From: an uncultured bacterium
GTDB lineage: Bacteria; Pseudomonadota; Alphaproteobacteria; Rhodospirillales; Rhodospirillaceae
Direction: 5' to 3'
DNA: 9,007 nt
Assembly (NCBI GenBank): GCA_903896775.1
Contig: CAITZE010000164.1
Coordinates: 1-9,007 of the forward strand
In this document: one piece after another, positions 1-5,431 of the stretch
Position numbering within the stretch: the stretch's first letter is position 1
Layout: each line of letters starts with the position of its first letter
The notes under the pieces: generated by a model
What the model saw: the letters and a program-made list of their open reading frames with translations, nothing else
Told to the model about the DNA's origin: nothing
Database searches by the model: none
Position numbers and translations under genes: made by a program

Positions 1-1992
1 CACAGCCTTCAATTCCTCGACGACGAAACCAACTTCGCCGCCGCGCCGGAATACCGCCGAGATCATGCGGGTCAGGGCAACGGTCCAGGCAAAGTGCTCC
101 ATGTTCTTGGAATTGATGAACACCTCGAAGGGGCGGCGGACACCGCGGCCTTTGCCATCCTCGGCCATGATGTCGTTGACCGTGATGTAAATAGCGTGGT
201 CGCTCTCCGGCCAACGCAGTTTGTAAGTTTGCCCGGGCAGCGTTTCAGGGCGCGCGAGAGGCGTGGTGGTGTCGTGTTCCACCACAGCCTTGCGTTCTTT
301 CTTCACCTCAAGCACAGCGCCGCGCACGGCGCTGGGGCGATAAGTGGTGCAGCCCTTGCAACCCATGTCGTAGGCATTCATGTAGACATCGGCGAAGGCC
401 GAGAACGGGAAATCTTCCGGCACGTTAATGGTCTTGGATATCGAGCTGTCGACGTAATCTTGCACAGCCGCCTGCATGACAAGATGATCGGCGGGCGCGA
501 GACTCTGCGCATCTACAAAACAATCCGGCAACGGCGCGTCGTCGCCCTTAATGGAGCGGAACAGACGATAAGCGTAATCCGAAACATCTTCGGCGCGTTT
601 GCTGCCGTCGCGCATCATAACATTGCGCGTATAGGTGAAGCTGAACACTGGCTCTAAGCCCGATGAGACGTTATCGGCGAAGAGCGAAATCGTGCCGGTT
701 GGCGCGATGGATGTGATCAATGCATTGCGGATGCCGTGTTTGGCGATGCGCTCTCGCAGCATTGCAGGCAACGTACGAATGGTTTCACCGGCCAGGTATT
801 TGTCACGATCAAAAAGCGGGAAGGGGCCTTTTTCCTCGGCTAAATCCACCGAAGCGCCGTAAGCCGCATCACGGAAGGCGGTCATCCAGCGCCGTGTCAT
901 GGCAACGGCATCAGCACTTCCGTACCGCAAGCCACACATGATCAGCGCATCAGCGAGACCGGTGATGCCAAGGCCGATGCGGCGCTTTTGCTCGGCTTCG
1001 CGGCGTTGAGCTTCGACGGGATATCGCGACGCCTCGACGACGTTATCCATCATGCGTACGGCAACAGCCACCAATTCGATGAGCGCGGTTTCATCCAGCT
1101 GCGCCTGTGGTGAGAACGGTTTGGTAACCATGCGCGCGAGATTGATCGAGCCCAGCAAGCAGGTGCCGTAGGGCGGCAGTGGCTGTTCGCCGCAAGGATT
1201 GGTGGCGGCAATCGTCTCGCAGTAGTGCAGATTGTTGCGGGCGTTGATGCGGTCGATGAAAATCACGCCGGGCTCGGCGTTGTCATACGTCGCGCGCATG
1301 ATTTTATCCCACAGCACGCGCGCTTTGACGGTGCGATAGACCTTGCCGCCGAACTGCAGCTGCCAATCCTGATCGTTCTTCACGGCCGTCATAAACGGAT
1401 CGGTCGCCAAAACCGAGACGTTGAACATCGTCAAACGTCCGGGCGTTTGCTTGGCGGTGATGAACTCCTCGATGTCGGGATGATCGCAGCGTAGCGTCGC
1501 CATCATGGCGCCGCGGCGTGAGCCGGCGCTCATGATCGTGCGGCACATGGAATCCCAAACCTCCATGAACGACAGCGGACCCGAGGCATCAGCGCCGACG
1601 CCTTTGACCGGCGCGCCTTTGGGACGCAGGGTAGAAAAGTCGTAACCGATGCCGCCGCCTTGCTGCATGGTCAGCGCGGCTTCGCGCAAGTTTGCGAAGA
1701 TGCTGCCCATGTCGTCGCCGATGGTGCCCATCACAAAACAATTGTGCAGCGTCACGGTGCGACCAGTGCCGGCACCCGCCAGAATCCGCCCCGCCGGCAA
1801 AAAACGAAAATCGGTCATGGCCTTTTCAAAGCGCGGCGCCCACGTTGCGGGGTCGCGTTCCGGTACAGCTAAAGCCTTGGCAACGCGCGCCCAGGTGTCT
1901 GCCACGGCCACATCGACCGGCTGGCCGTCGGGCGTTTTGAAGCGGTATTTCATGTCCCAGATTTGCTGGGCGATAGGCGAAGGCTCGGTCAC
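1..1992 (-). CDS. nrdJ: Adenosylcobalamin-dependent (class II) ribonucleotide reductase, 3' end outside window
   Basis: This enzyme reduces ribonucleotides to deoxyribonucleotides in the cytoplasm, using coenzyme B12 to generate a thiyl radical, so it needs neither oxygen nor a separate radical subunit. 664 codons are visible and remain open at the window edge. Numbering from the chosen GTG (1990-1992): redox Cys85 in TLHNCF; QQGGGIGYDFS near 110-120; the active-site NPCGE at 265-269 with catalytic Cys267 and Glu269; PTGTIS near 431-436, the substrate-phosphate loop. The GTG start is preferred over ATG at 1953 because it adds VTEPSPIAQQIWD, and PIAQQIWDMKYR is the conserved N-terminus of alphaproteobacterial members. 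No in-frame ATG exists upstream before a TAG at 2041-2043. The ribosome site is weak (GGAT). The visible part ends in the region after the barrel (VEELKAV); the missing tail should hold the C-terminal cysteines. It lies downstream of plsC on the same strand after a 125-nt gap, so it probably has its own promoter. Identification is very secure. Confidence 0.95.
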   Translation of the reverse strand, partial: MTEPSPIAQQIWDMKYRFKTPDGQPVDVAVADTWARVAKALAVPERDPATWAPRFEKAMTDFRFLPAGRILAGAGTGRTVTLHNCFVMGTIGDDMGSIFANLREAALTMQQGGGIGYDFSTLRPKGAPVKGVGADASGPLSFMEVWDSMCRTIMSAGSRRGAMMATLRCDHPDIEEFITAKQTPGRLTMFNVSVLATDPFMTAVKNDQDWQLQFGGKVYRTVKARVLWDKIMRATYDNAEPGVIFIDRINARNNLHYCETIAATNPCGEQPLPPYGTCLLGSINLARMVTKPFSPQAQLDETALIELVAVAVRMMDNVVEASRYPVEAQRREAEQKRRIGLGITGLADALIMCGLRYGSADAVAMTRRWMTAFRDAAYGASVDLAEEKGPFPLFDRDKYLAGETIRTLPAMLRERIAKHGIRNALITSIAPTGTISLFADNVSSGLEPVFSFTYTRNVMMRDGSKRAEDVSDYAYRLFRSIKGDDAPLPDCFVDAQSLAPADHLVMQAAVQDYVDSSISKTINVPEDFPFSAFADVYMNAYDMGCKGCTTYRPSAVRGAVLEVKKERKAVVEHDTTTPLARPETLPGQTYKLRWPESDHAIYITVNDIMAEDGKGRGVRRPFEVFINSKNMEHFAWTVALTRMISAVFRRGGEVGFVVEELKAV

Positions 1993-2017
1993 GGGCGATC
2001 CAGTCTGCTCGGGGTAT

Positions 2018-2032
2018 ATTCTGCTTTTGTTC
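2018..2032. promoter_or_regulatory. LexA-like direct repeat upstream of nrdJ (weak)
   Basis: The plus strand reads ATTC, seven bases, GTTC, ending 26 bases before the nrdJ GTG. Alphaproteobacterial LexA binds GTTC-N7-GTTC, so this is one mismatch from consensus, at a position where a repressor could act on nrdJ. SOS control of nucleotide reductases is known in other bacteria. A one-mismatch match of eight fixed bases is easy to get by chance, so confidence is low. Confidence 0.2.
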
Positions 2033-2064
2033 TCTTTAGCCTAGCAGACTACCGGCGAATTCTT

Positions 2065-2091
2065 AAAACACATGAAATTTCCACGTGTTTT
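2065..2091. terminator. Hairpin between plsC and nrdJ, possible terminator
   Basis: A perfect 7-bp inverted repeat (AAAACAC and GTGTTTT) encloses 13 bases that contain the small palindrome GAAATTTC. Read on the minus strand, it begins 26 bases after the plsC stop and its right arm ends in four T, so it could end the ftsE-plsC transcript. The stem is A/T-rich and the T tract is short, so it would be a weak intrinsic terminator. It could instead be an operator for nrdJ, which starts about 70 bases further on. Confidence 0.35.
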
Positions 2092-2117
2092 CAACGAGCT
2101 TATGGGGCGGGGAGTTC

Positions 2118-2855
2118 CTAAACCTCGGCCGAATCCGGACGGGAGTGGGCTTCATCGAACTGGCGGCGCAGTTCGGAAAGCAAGGTATCGCGATTCATTC
2201 CGCGGGGCAGAACCGGCAAGAATCGGAAGACGATCTCACCCGGGATTTTCAAGATCCGGGTTTTTCCCCAGAAGTAGCCCGTGTTGAGGGCCATGGGGAT
2301 CATCGGCACGTCGCACTGATTATAAAGCGCCGCGATTCCCGGTTGGTATGGGCGCTTCTCGCCATACGGGACGCGCGTGCCTTCCGGGAATACGATGACT
2401 TGGTGGCCGGCTTTAAGTGCAGCTTCGGTCGCGCGCAGCATTTTACGCATGGCGCCAGCACCGGCGCCGCGATCGATCGGCACGAAGCCGGCGCGGGTCA
2501 TGTACCAACCGACGATCGGAATCCATGTCAGTTCGCGTTTCAAAATAAAAATCGGATGCTCAAGGTCTTTGAAGAGACGGTAGGTCTCGAAGGACGATTG
2601 ATGCTCTGCCGCGATGATGCAGGCGCCTGTCGGTACATGCTCTTTCCCGAGCACGCGACAACTGATCCCGCAGATGACGCGCCCCAGCACCATGATGCCG
2701 CCGATCCAGGTGCGCACACCGATTAAAGCCGTCCGCCGTGTGATCAATGTCGGCAGAAAGCAAACACCTACGCCCAGCGTCCACAGCAAAAAGACCACGA
2801 GGTAAACCCACGATCGCAGCCAAATCAGTAGAGATATTTTGGGTGATGGCGTCAT
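2118..2855 (-). CDS. plsC: 1-acyl-sn-glycerol-3-phosphate acyltransferase (PlsC family)
   Basis: The product transfers a fatty acyl group to lysophosphatidic acid to make phosphatidic acid, the precursor of membrane phospholipids, at the inner face of the cytoplasmic membrane. The 245 residues are usual for the family. A hydrophobic N-terminus (about 8-36, and a second weaker stretch near 50-65) anchors it. The catalytic motif is His85-Q-S-S-F-Glu90, i.e. HX4E rather than the textbook HX4D. Block II follows around 117-130 (GFVPIDRG), and the acceptor-binding FPEGTR is at 156-161. A proline-rich VPMIPMALNTG block lies at 183-193. The ATG overlaps the stop of the DUF218 gene by 4 bases (ATGA), so translation is probably coupled, and plsC is the last gene of the ftsE operon. 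The acyltransferase family is certain. The exact substrate is inferred, since some relatives acylate other lyso-lipids. Confidence 0.9.
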   Translation of the reverse strand: MTPSPKISLLIWLRSWVYLVVFLLWTLGVGVCFLPTLITRRTALIGVRTWIGGIMVLGRVICGISCRVLGKEHVPTGACIIAAEHQSSFETYRLFKDLEHPIFILKRELTWIPIVGWYMTRAGFVPIDRGAGAGAMRKMLRATEAALKAGHQVIVFPEGTRVPYGEKRPYQPGIAALYNQCDVPMIPMALNTGYFWGKTRILKIPGEIVFRFLPVLPRGMNRDTLLSELRRQFDEAHSRPDSAEV

Positions 2856-3484
2856 AGCGTCGTCCGGAAAGCCAGCGTGGTATGCGGCGTGCTTTCGCTG
2901 CCGATACCCAGGCGCTGGACCGCCCAGGTGACGATGAACTTGGTGTACTCACGGGCAATCAGGCTGGCCGTGCCAGGCCAACGCCACCAGTCGGTTTTGA
3001 CGTTTGGGGGAAACACGGCGTTCGGTACGATCATCACGTCGGGCATGGCGGTGTGAAATTCCAAAAGGCTGCGCCGCATATGATAGGCCGCCGTGACAAG
3101 GCGAATAGAGTGCACGTCTGTCGCACGCGCCCACACCGCGGTTTCAATCGCATTGCCGGGCGTATTACCGGCGGCGGTGCCCACTGTGATGTTGTCGAGT
3201 AACTCCGGACGTAAGTTGCGGGTGCGCGGCAAGAGATCGCCGGTCTTGACCTGTTCGCCGACGCCCGAGACGAATAAATGCGTGGCAAGGCCGTCTTCAA
3301 GAAGCGCGAGGCCGGTTTCGATGCGCTCGCTGCCACCGGTCAGCACGACGATGGCGTCGGTATGTGTGGTGGTATCATCCACTGTGGTGGGAATGGTCGA
3401 GGCAAACCACAAAAGGCCGCATACCCATCCCAGGGCAGCGACGAAAAGAAGGCCGACAATCGGAGACCAGAATGGCTTTGCCAT
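2852..3484 (-). CDS. YdcF/ElyC-like DUF218 membrane-anchored protein
   Basis: A 210-residue protein with one N-terminal membrane helix (about 7-28) followed by a DUF218 domain, which would face the periplasm if the helix acts as a signal anchor. Family landmarks are the first strand and loop DAIVVLTGG (43-51) with ERIETGLALLEDG after it, the strand HLFVSGVG (69-76), a polar NTxGNAxET block (108-115) and VTAAYHMRRS (130-139). Members such as SanA and ElyC of Escherichia coli affect envelope barrier function and peptidoglycan or lipid-carrier metabolism, but the biochemical activity is unsettled, so I give no gene symbol. It starts 20 bases after the ftsX stop with no visible Shine-Dalgarno (the preceding bases are AGTCTTCCCTT) and overlaps plsC by 4 bases. 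Being between ftsX and plsC supports an envelope role. The family is secure; the function is not. Confidence 0.85.
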   Translation of the reverse strand: MAKPFWSPIVGLLFVAALGWVCGLLWFASTIPTTVDDTTTHTDAIVVLTGGSERIETGLALLEDGLATHLFVSGVGEQVKTGDLLPRTRNLRPELLDNITVGTAAGNTPGNAIETAVWARATDVHSIRLVTAAYHMRRSLLEFHTAMPDVMIVPNAVFPPNVKTDWWRWPGTASLIAREYTKFIVTWAVQRLGIGSESTPHTTLAFRTTL

Positions 3485-3504
3485 AAGGGAAGACTATACC
3501 AAGC

Positions 3505-4389
3505 TCAGACTTTTGCCGATAAAGCGCGGCGCACGGTGACATGGGCCGTCAACATTGCGAGGAAACCTGCGGCCAACGGCAACCCGGCGAGGATCAGCCA
3601 ATGCGTCGGCGGTAAGGTTGCTTTGGGCAAGATTTCAGGATCGACGCGGCTGGCAAGCCACGCCACCAAGGCTAAGGCCGGTGCGTAAAGAGCAAGACCT
3701 GCCAATCCTCCCAGCATGCCCTGCGCCAATGCACGCCGGGCGAATTGTCTGGCGATGTAGCTATCTTTGGCGCCGACGACATGCAGCACGTCGATGACTT
3801 GTGCAAATTCCGCAAGACTGGCGCGGGTGGCGAAGACGATGGTCAATCCGAGCGCGCTGGTGACCAGAACCATAATCGTGAGCGCGACAATACCAAAGCC
3901 TTTCGCAAGCCCCATAACGCGACTGAGCCAAATCCGATGGTCATCGATCACAGCTTGAGGCGCTGCGGTTTTAATCGATGCGGTCACGGCGGCGACGGCA
4001 TCGGCGCCGTCGGCCTGGAGTTCCACGTCGATTAATGCGGGAAGCGGTAGGTCTGCGATGACATCGTTATCGCCGAGCCATGGCTTTAGAAGTTCAGTGA
4101 CCTTGGCGCGCGGCACCGCCTCGGCTTTGGCGACCGCTGGATGCCGTTTTAAAACGTCGATCACTTTTGCGACAACGGCTGCCGTGGCCTTTTCGTCACC
4201 GTCGACGAGAGGAATCTGCACGGTCAAGGTGCCGGTGACGCTGCGGTTCCAGTCGTTCAACAACACACCGATGTATGAATTCACCGTCACGGCGAGCGAT
4301 GCCATGAACACCAGCACCATCACGAGCCATAATACGAAGCGGCTCGCGGTATCGCGCTTAAGAGGCAGATCGGAGCGTATGCCAAACAT
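3505..4389 (-). CDS. ftsX: Cell division ABC transporter permease FtsX
   Basis: FtsX is the membrane half of the FtsEX complex. In characterised bacteria it relays ATP hydrolysis by FtsE to periplasmic activators of peptidoglycan hydrolases during septum splitting. The 294 residues show the four-helix layout of the family: a short cytoplasmic N-terminus, helix 1 at about 18-42, a large extracytoplasmic loop (about 43-160), helix 2 at 163-186, a coupling region with the characteristic LHVVGAKDSYIARQF (202-216), helix 3 at 222-246 and helix 4 at 264-284. The loop contains the usual small alpha/beta fold with VAKAEAVP near 86-93. The ATG lies 8 bases after the ftsE stop, with an AGGT ribosome site overlapping that stop, so the two genes are cotranslated. 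Nothing is unusual. The periplasmic hydrolase activator it would control is not in this window. Confidence 0.95.
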   Translation of the reverse strand: MFGIRSDLPLKRDTASRFVLWLVMVLVFMASLAVTVNSYIGVLLNDWNRSVTGTLTVQIPLVDGDEKATAAVVAKVIDVLKRHPAVAKAEAVPRAKVTELLKPWLGDNDVIADLPLPALIDVELQADGADAVAAVTASIKTAAPQAVIDDHRIWLSRVMGLAKGFGIVALTIMVLVTSALGLTIVFATRASLAEFAQVIDVLHVVGAKDSYIARQFARRALAQGMLGGLAGLALYAPALALVAWLASRVDPEILPKATLPPTHWLILAGLPLAAGFLAMLTAHVTVRRALSAKV

Positions 4390-4397
4390 CGATTGAC

Positions 4398-5141
4398 CTA
4401 TAGCCCGAAGGCGATCTGACTGGCAGGCGTCGCAGCCAGTGGAGGCAAAATAGAAACCGCACCATCATCCAGATGCAGACGCGGAAACGGAAAGCGCGCC
4501 ACTAAAGGTTCGTTATGGGTCGCGATAATCACACTCGCGCCGAGTTTATGCAGCTCGACGAATAACTGCATCAGGCGCATGGCGATGGTGTCATCGACGT
4601 TGCCGGTTGGTTCATCGGCAAGGATCAGTTTCGGGCGGCTGACTACGGCCCGCGCGATTGCCACACGCTGTTTCTGTCCGCCCGATAGCACGATCGGGTG
4701 TGCGTCTTTGAATTGCTCGAGTCCGACCCAGTTTAGAAGTTCGCTCACGTTGCGTTGGACAACTGTCTCGGCGATACCGGCGATCCGCAAAGGCAATGCG
4801 ACATTGTCGAAGGCCGACATGTGATCGAGCAATCTGAAATCCTGAAAAACAACACCGAGGCGGCGTCGGATCGCAGCCAAACGGCTGCGCGGCGCGTGGG
4901 TGACGTCTTCGCCGAAGATCTTGAGACCGCCGCGCGTGGGGCGCTTGGCCAAATACATCAGGCTGAGCAGTGATGTTTTGCCGGCACCCGATGGGCCGGT
5001 GAGAAAATGGAACGACCGCTGCGGGATGGCGAGGGAAACGTCGGCCAGAATTTCAGGGCCGTCGTCATAACGCAGGCCCACACCTTCAAGCGCCACAGTG
5101 TCGCCGACAAACCCGTCATCTTTCTTGCGCAAAAGCGCCAT
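4398..5141 (-). CDS. ftsE: Cell division ATP-binding protein FtsE
   Basis: Cytoplasmic ATPase of the FtsEX complex, powering FtsX at the division site. Every ABC landmark is present: Walker A GPSGAGKTS (49-57), Q-loop Gln100 in VVFQDFRLLDHMSAFDNV, signature LSGGQKQRVAIARA (152-165), Walker B LILADEPTG (172-180) and the switch histidine His209 in ATHNE. At 247 residues it is somewhat longer than the usual 220 to 230. The excess is a 15-residue N-terminal lead (ALLRKKDDGFVGDT) and a C-terminal tail after 230. An in-frame GTG at 5094-5096 (residue 16) would give the more typical start MALEGVGLRY. A good -10 box overlaps the longer ATG start, so the start is uncertain. It is first in the ftsE-ftsX-DUF218-plsC operon and divergent from the zinc-ribbon gene. 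Confidence 0.96.
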   Translation of the reverse strand: MALLRKKDDGFVGDTVALEGVGLRYDDGPEILADVSLAIPQRSFHFLTGPSGAGKTSLLSLMYLAKRPTRGGLKIFGEDVTHAPRSRLAAIRRRLGVVFQDFRLLDHMSAFDNVALPLRIAGIAETVVQRNVSELLNWVGLEQFKDAHPIVLSGGQKQRVAIARAVVSRPKLILADEPTGNVDDTIAMRLMQLFVELHKLGASVIIATHNEPLVARFPFPRLHLDDGAVSILPPLAATPASQIAFGL

Positions 5142-5144
5142 ACA

Positions 5145-5173
5145 ATTATACCGTTTCCTCTGGCCCGACCCAA
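5145..5173 (-). promoter_or_regulatory. Candidate ftsE promoter with perfect TATAAT
   Basis: On the minus strand, TTGGGT (5173-5168) is followed after 17 bases by TATAAT (5150-5145). The -10 box is perfect, the spacing is optimal, and the -35 box matches only its first three bases. Transcription would begin near 5138, inside the ATG of the longer ftsE reading frame. Either the promoter is fortuitous, it makes a near-leaderless message, or ftsE really starts at the GTG at 5096. A second, weaker pair further upstream (TTGCGC, 17 bases, CATAAG on the minus strand, about 5259-5220) could drive the longer form. Confidence 0.45.
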
Positions 5174-5185
5174 TTTTGGTCCGGC
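5163..5185. repeat. Inverted repeat overlapping the ftsE -35 box
   Basis: Two 8-base arms, GCCCGACC and GGTCCGGC, are complementary with one mismatch around a 7-base A/T-rich spacer. The repeat covers the -35 box of the candidate ftsE promoter, the right place for a repressor site. No known regulator motif is recognised, and an arm of this length can arise by chance. Confidence 0.3.
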
Positions 5186-5262
5186 AAATGCTAAGTCGCG
5201 ATGACCACCATAGTAGGTAGCCGAAACCTGTCTTATGTGCGTCTTTGTTACCCGGCGCAAAT

Positions 5263-5298
5263 CCCCAAAATCTTAGGTTTCTCCTTAGATTTCAGGGG
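5263..5298 (+). ncRNA. Leader hairpin 1 upstream of the zinc-ribbon gene
   Basis: An imperfect stem-loop. The left arm is CCCC, one A, then AAATCTTAGG. The loop is TTTCT. The right arm is CCTTAGATTT, then CA, then GGGG. Fourteen pairs form, with one internal mismatch and a small asymmetric bulge. No T tract follows, so it is not a standard terminator on either strand. It lies roughly midway between the divergent genes and could be the 5' part of a structured leader or a protein-binding DNA palindrome. I recognise no riboswitch or RNA family. Confidence 0.4.
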
Positions 5299-5316
5299 CG
5301 TTTAGTTCCTATTAAC

Positions 5317-5358
5317 ATGCCTATATGTACTATAAAAAACTCGCCCTGGTGTAAGTAG
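5317..5358 (+). CDS. Possible 13-residue leader peptide
   Basis: ATG at 5317 opens MPICTIKNSPWCK and stops with TAG at 5356-5358, directly at the foot of the terminator-like hairpin. The arrangement resembles leader peptides of transcription attenuators. The peptide contains two Cys codons and one Trp codon. There is no convincing Shine-Dalgarno before the ATG (the nearest purine-rich run, AGGGGCG, is about 16 bases away), and frames this short are common by chance. Confidence 0.2.
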   Translation: MPICTIKNSPWCK

Positions 5359-5379
5359 GCTGTAGGGACAGTCTTTTTT
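5357..5379 (+). terminator. Terminator-like hairpin with T6 tract in the 5' leader of the zinc-ribbon gene
   Basis: AGGCTGT and ACAGTCT form seven pairs, one of them G-U, around an AGGG loop. The tract from 5374 to 5379 is six T. That is the form of an intrinsic terminator in the plus direction. It lies about 52 bases before the ATG of the zinc-ribbon gene, with no plus-strand gene before it to terminate. It could act as an attenuator for the downstream gene or end a short leader RNA. Its 5' arm AGGCUGU can alternatively pair with ACA(U)GCCU at 5315-5322, seven pairs with one bulge, which would be mutually exclusive with the terminator. Confidence 0.5.
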
Positions 5380-5394
5380 ACCGGTGGCGCACAA

Positions 5395-5418
5395 AGCAGC
5401 TCAGGTAAACTGGGCGCT
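5395..5418 (+). promoter_or_regulatory. Hairpin just upstream of the zinc-ribbon start codon
   Basis: AGC, a bulged A, and GCTCAG pair with CTGGGC and GCT around the loop GTAAA, giving nine pairs including one G-U. The hairpin ends 13 bases before the ATG, leaving only AGTGGGTAATTAA for ribosome binding, which has no good Shine-Dalgarno. The structure could limit access of the ribosome to this message. Confidence 0.35.
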
Positions 5419-5431
5419 AGTGGGTAATTAA

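Noticed and set aside
94..657. 187-codon plus-strand frame
   Set aside because: Antisense to nrdJ, whose frame has conserved catalytic motifs. The product shows no family features.
1993..2117. Cobalamin riboswitch upstream of the B12-dependent reductase
   Set aside because: The gap is 125 bases, too short for a standard cobalamin riboswitch, and no B12-box-like sequence is visible.
2085..2726. 213-codon plus-strand frame
   Set aside because: Antisense to plsC, with no recognisable domain and no promoter or ribosome site.
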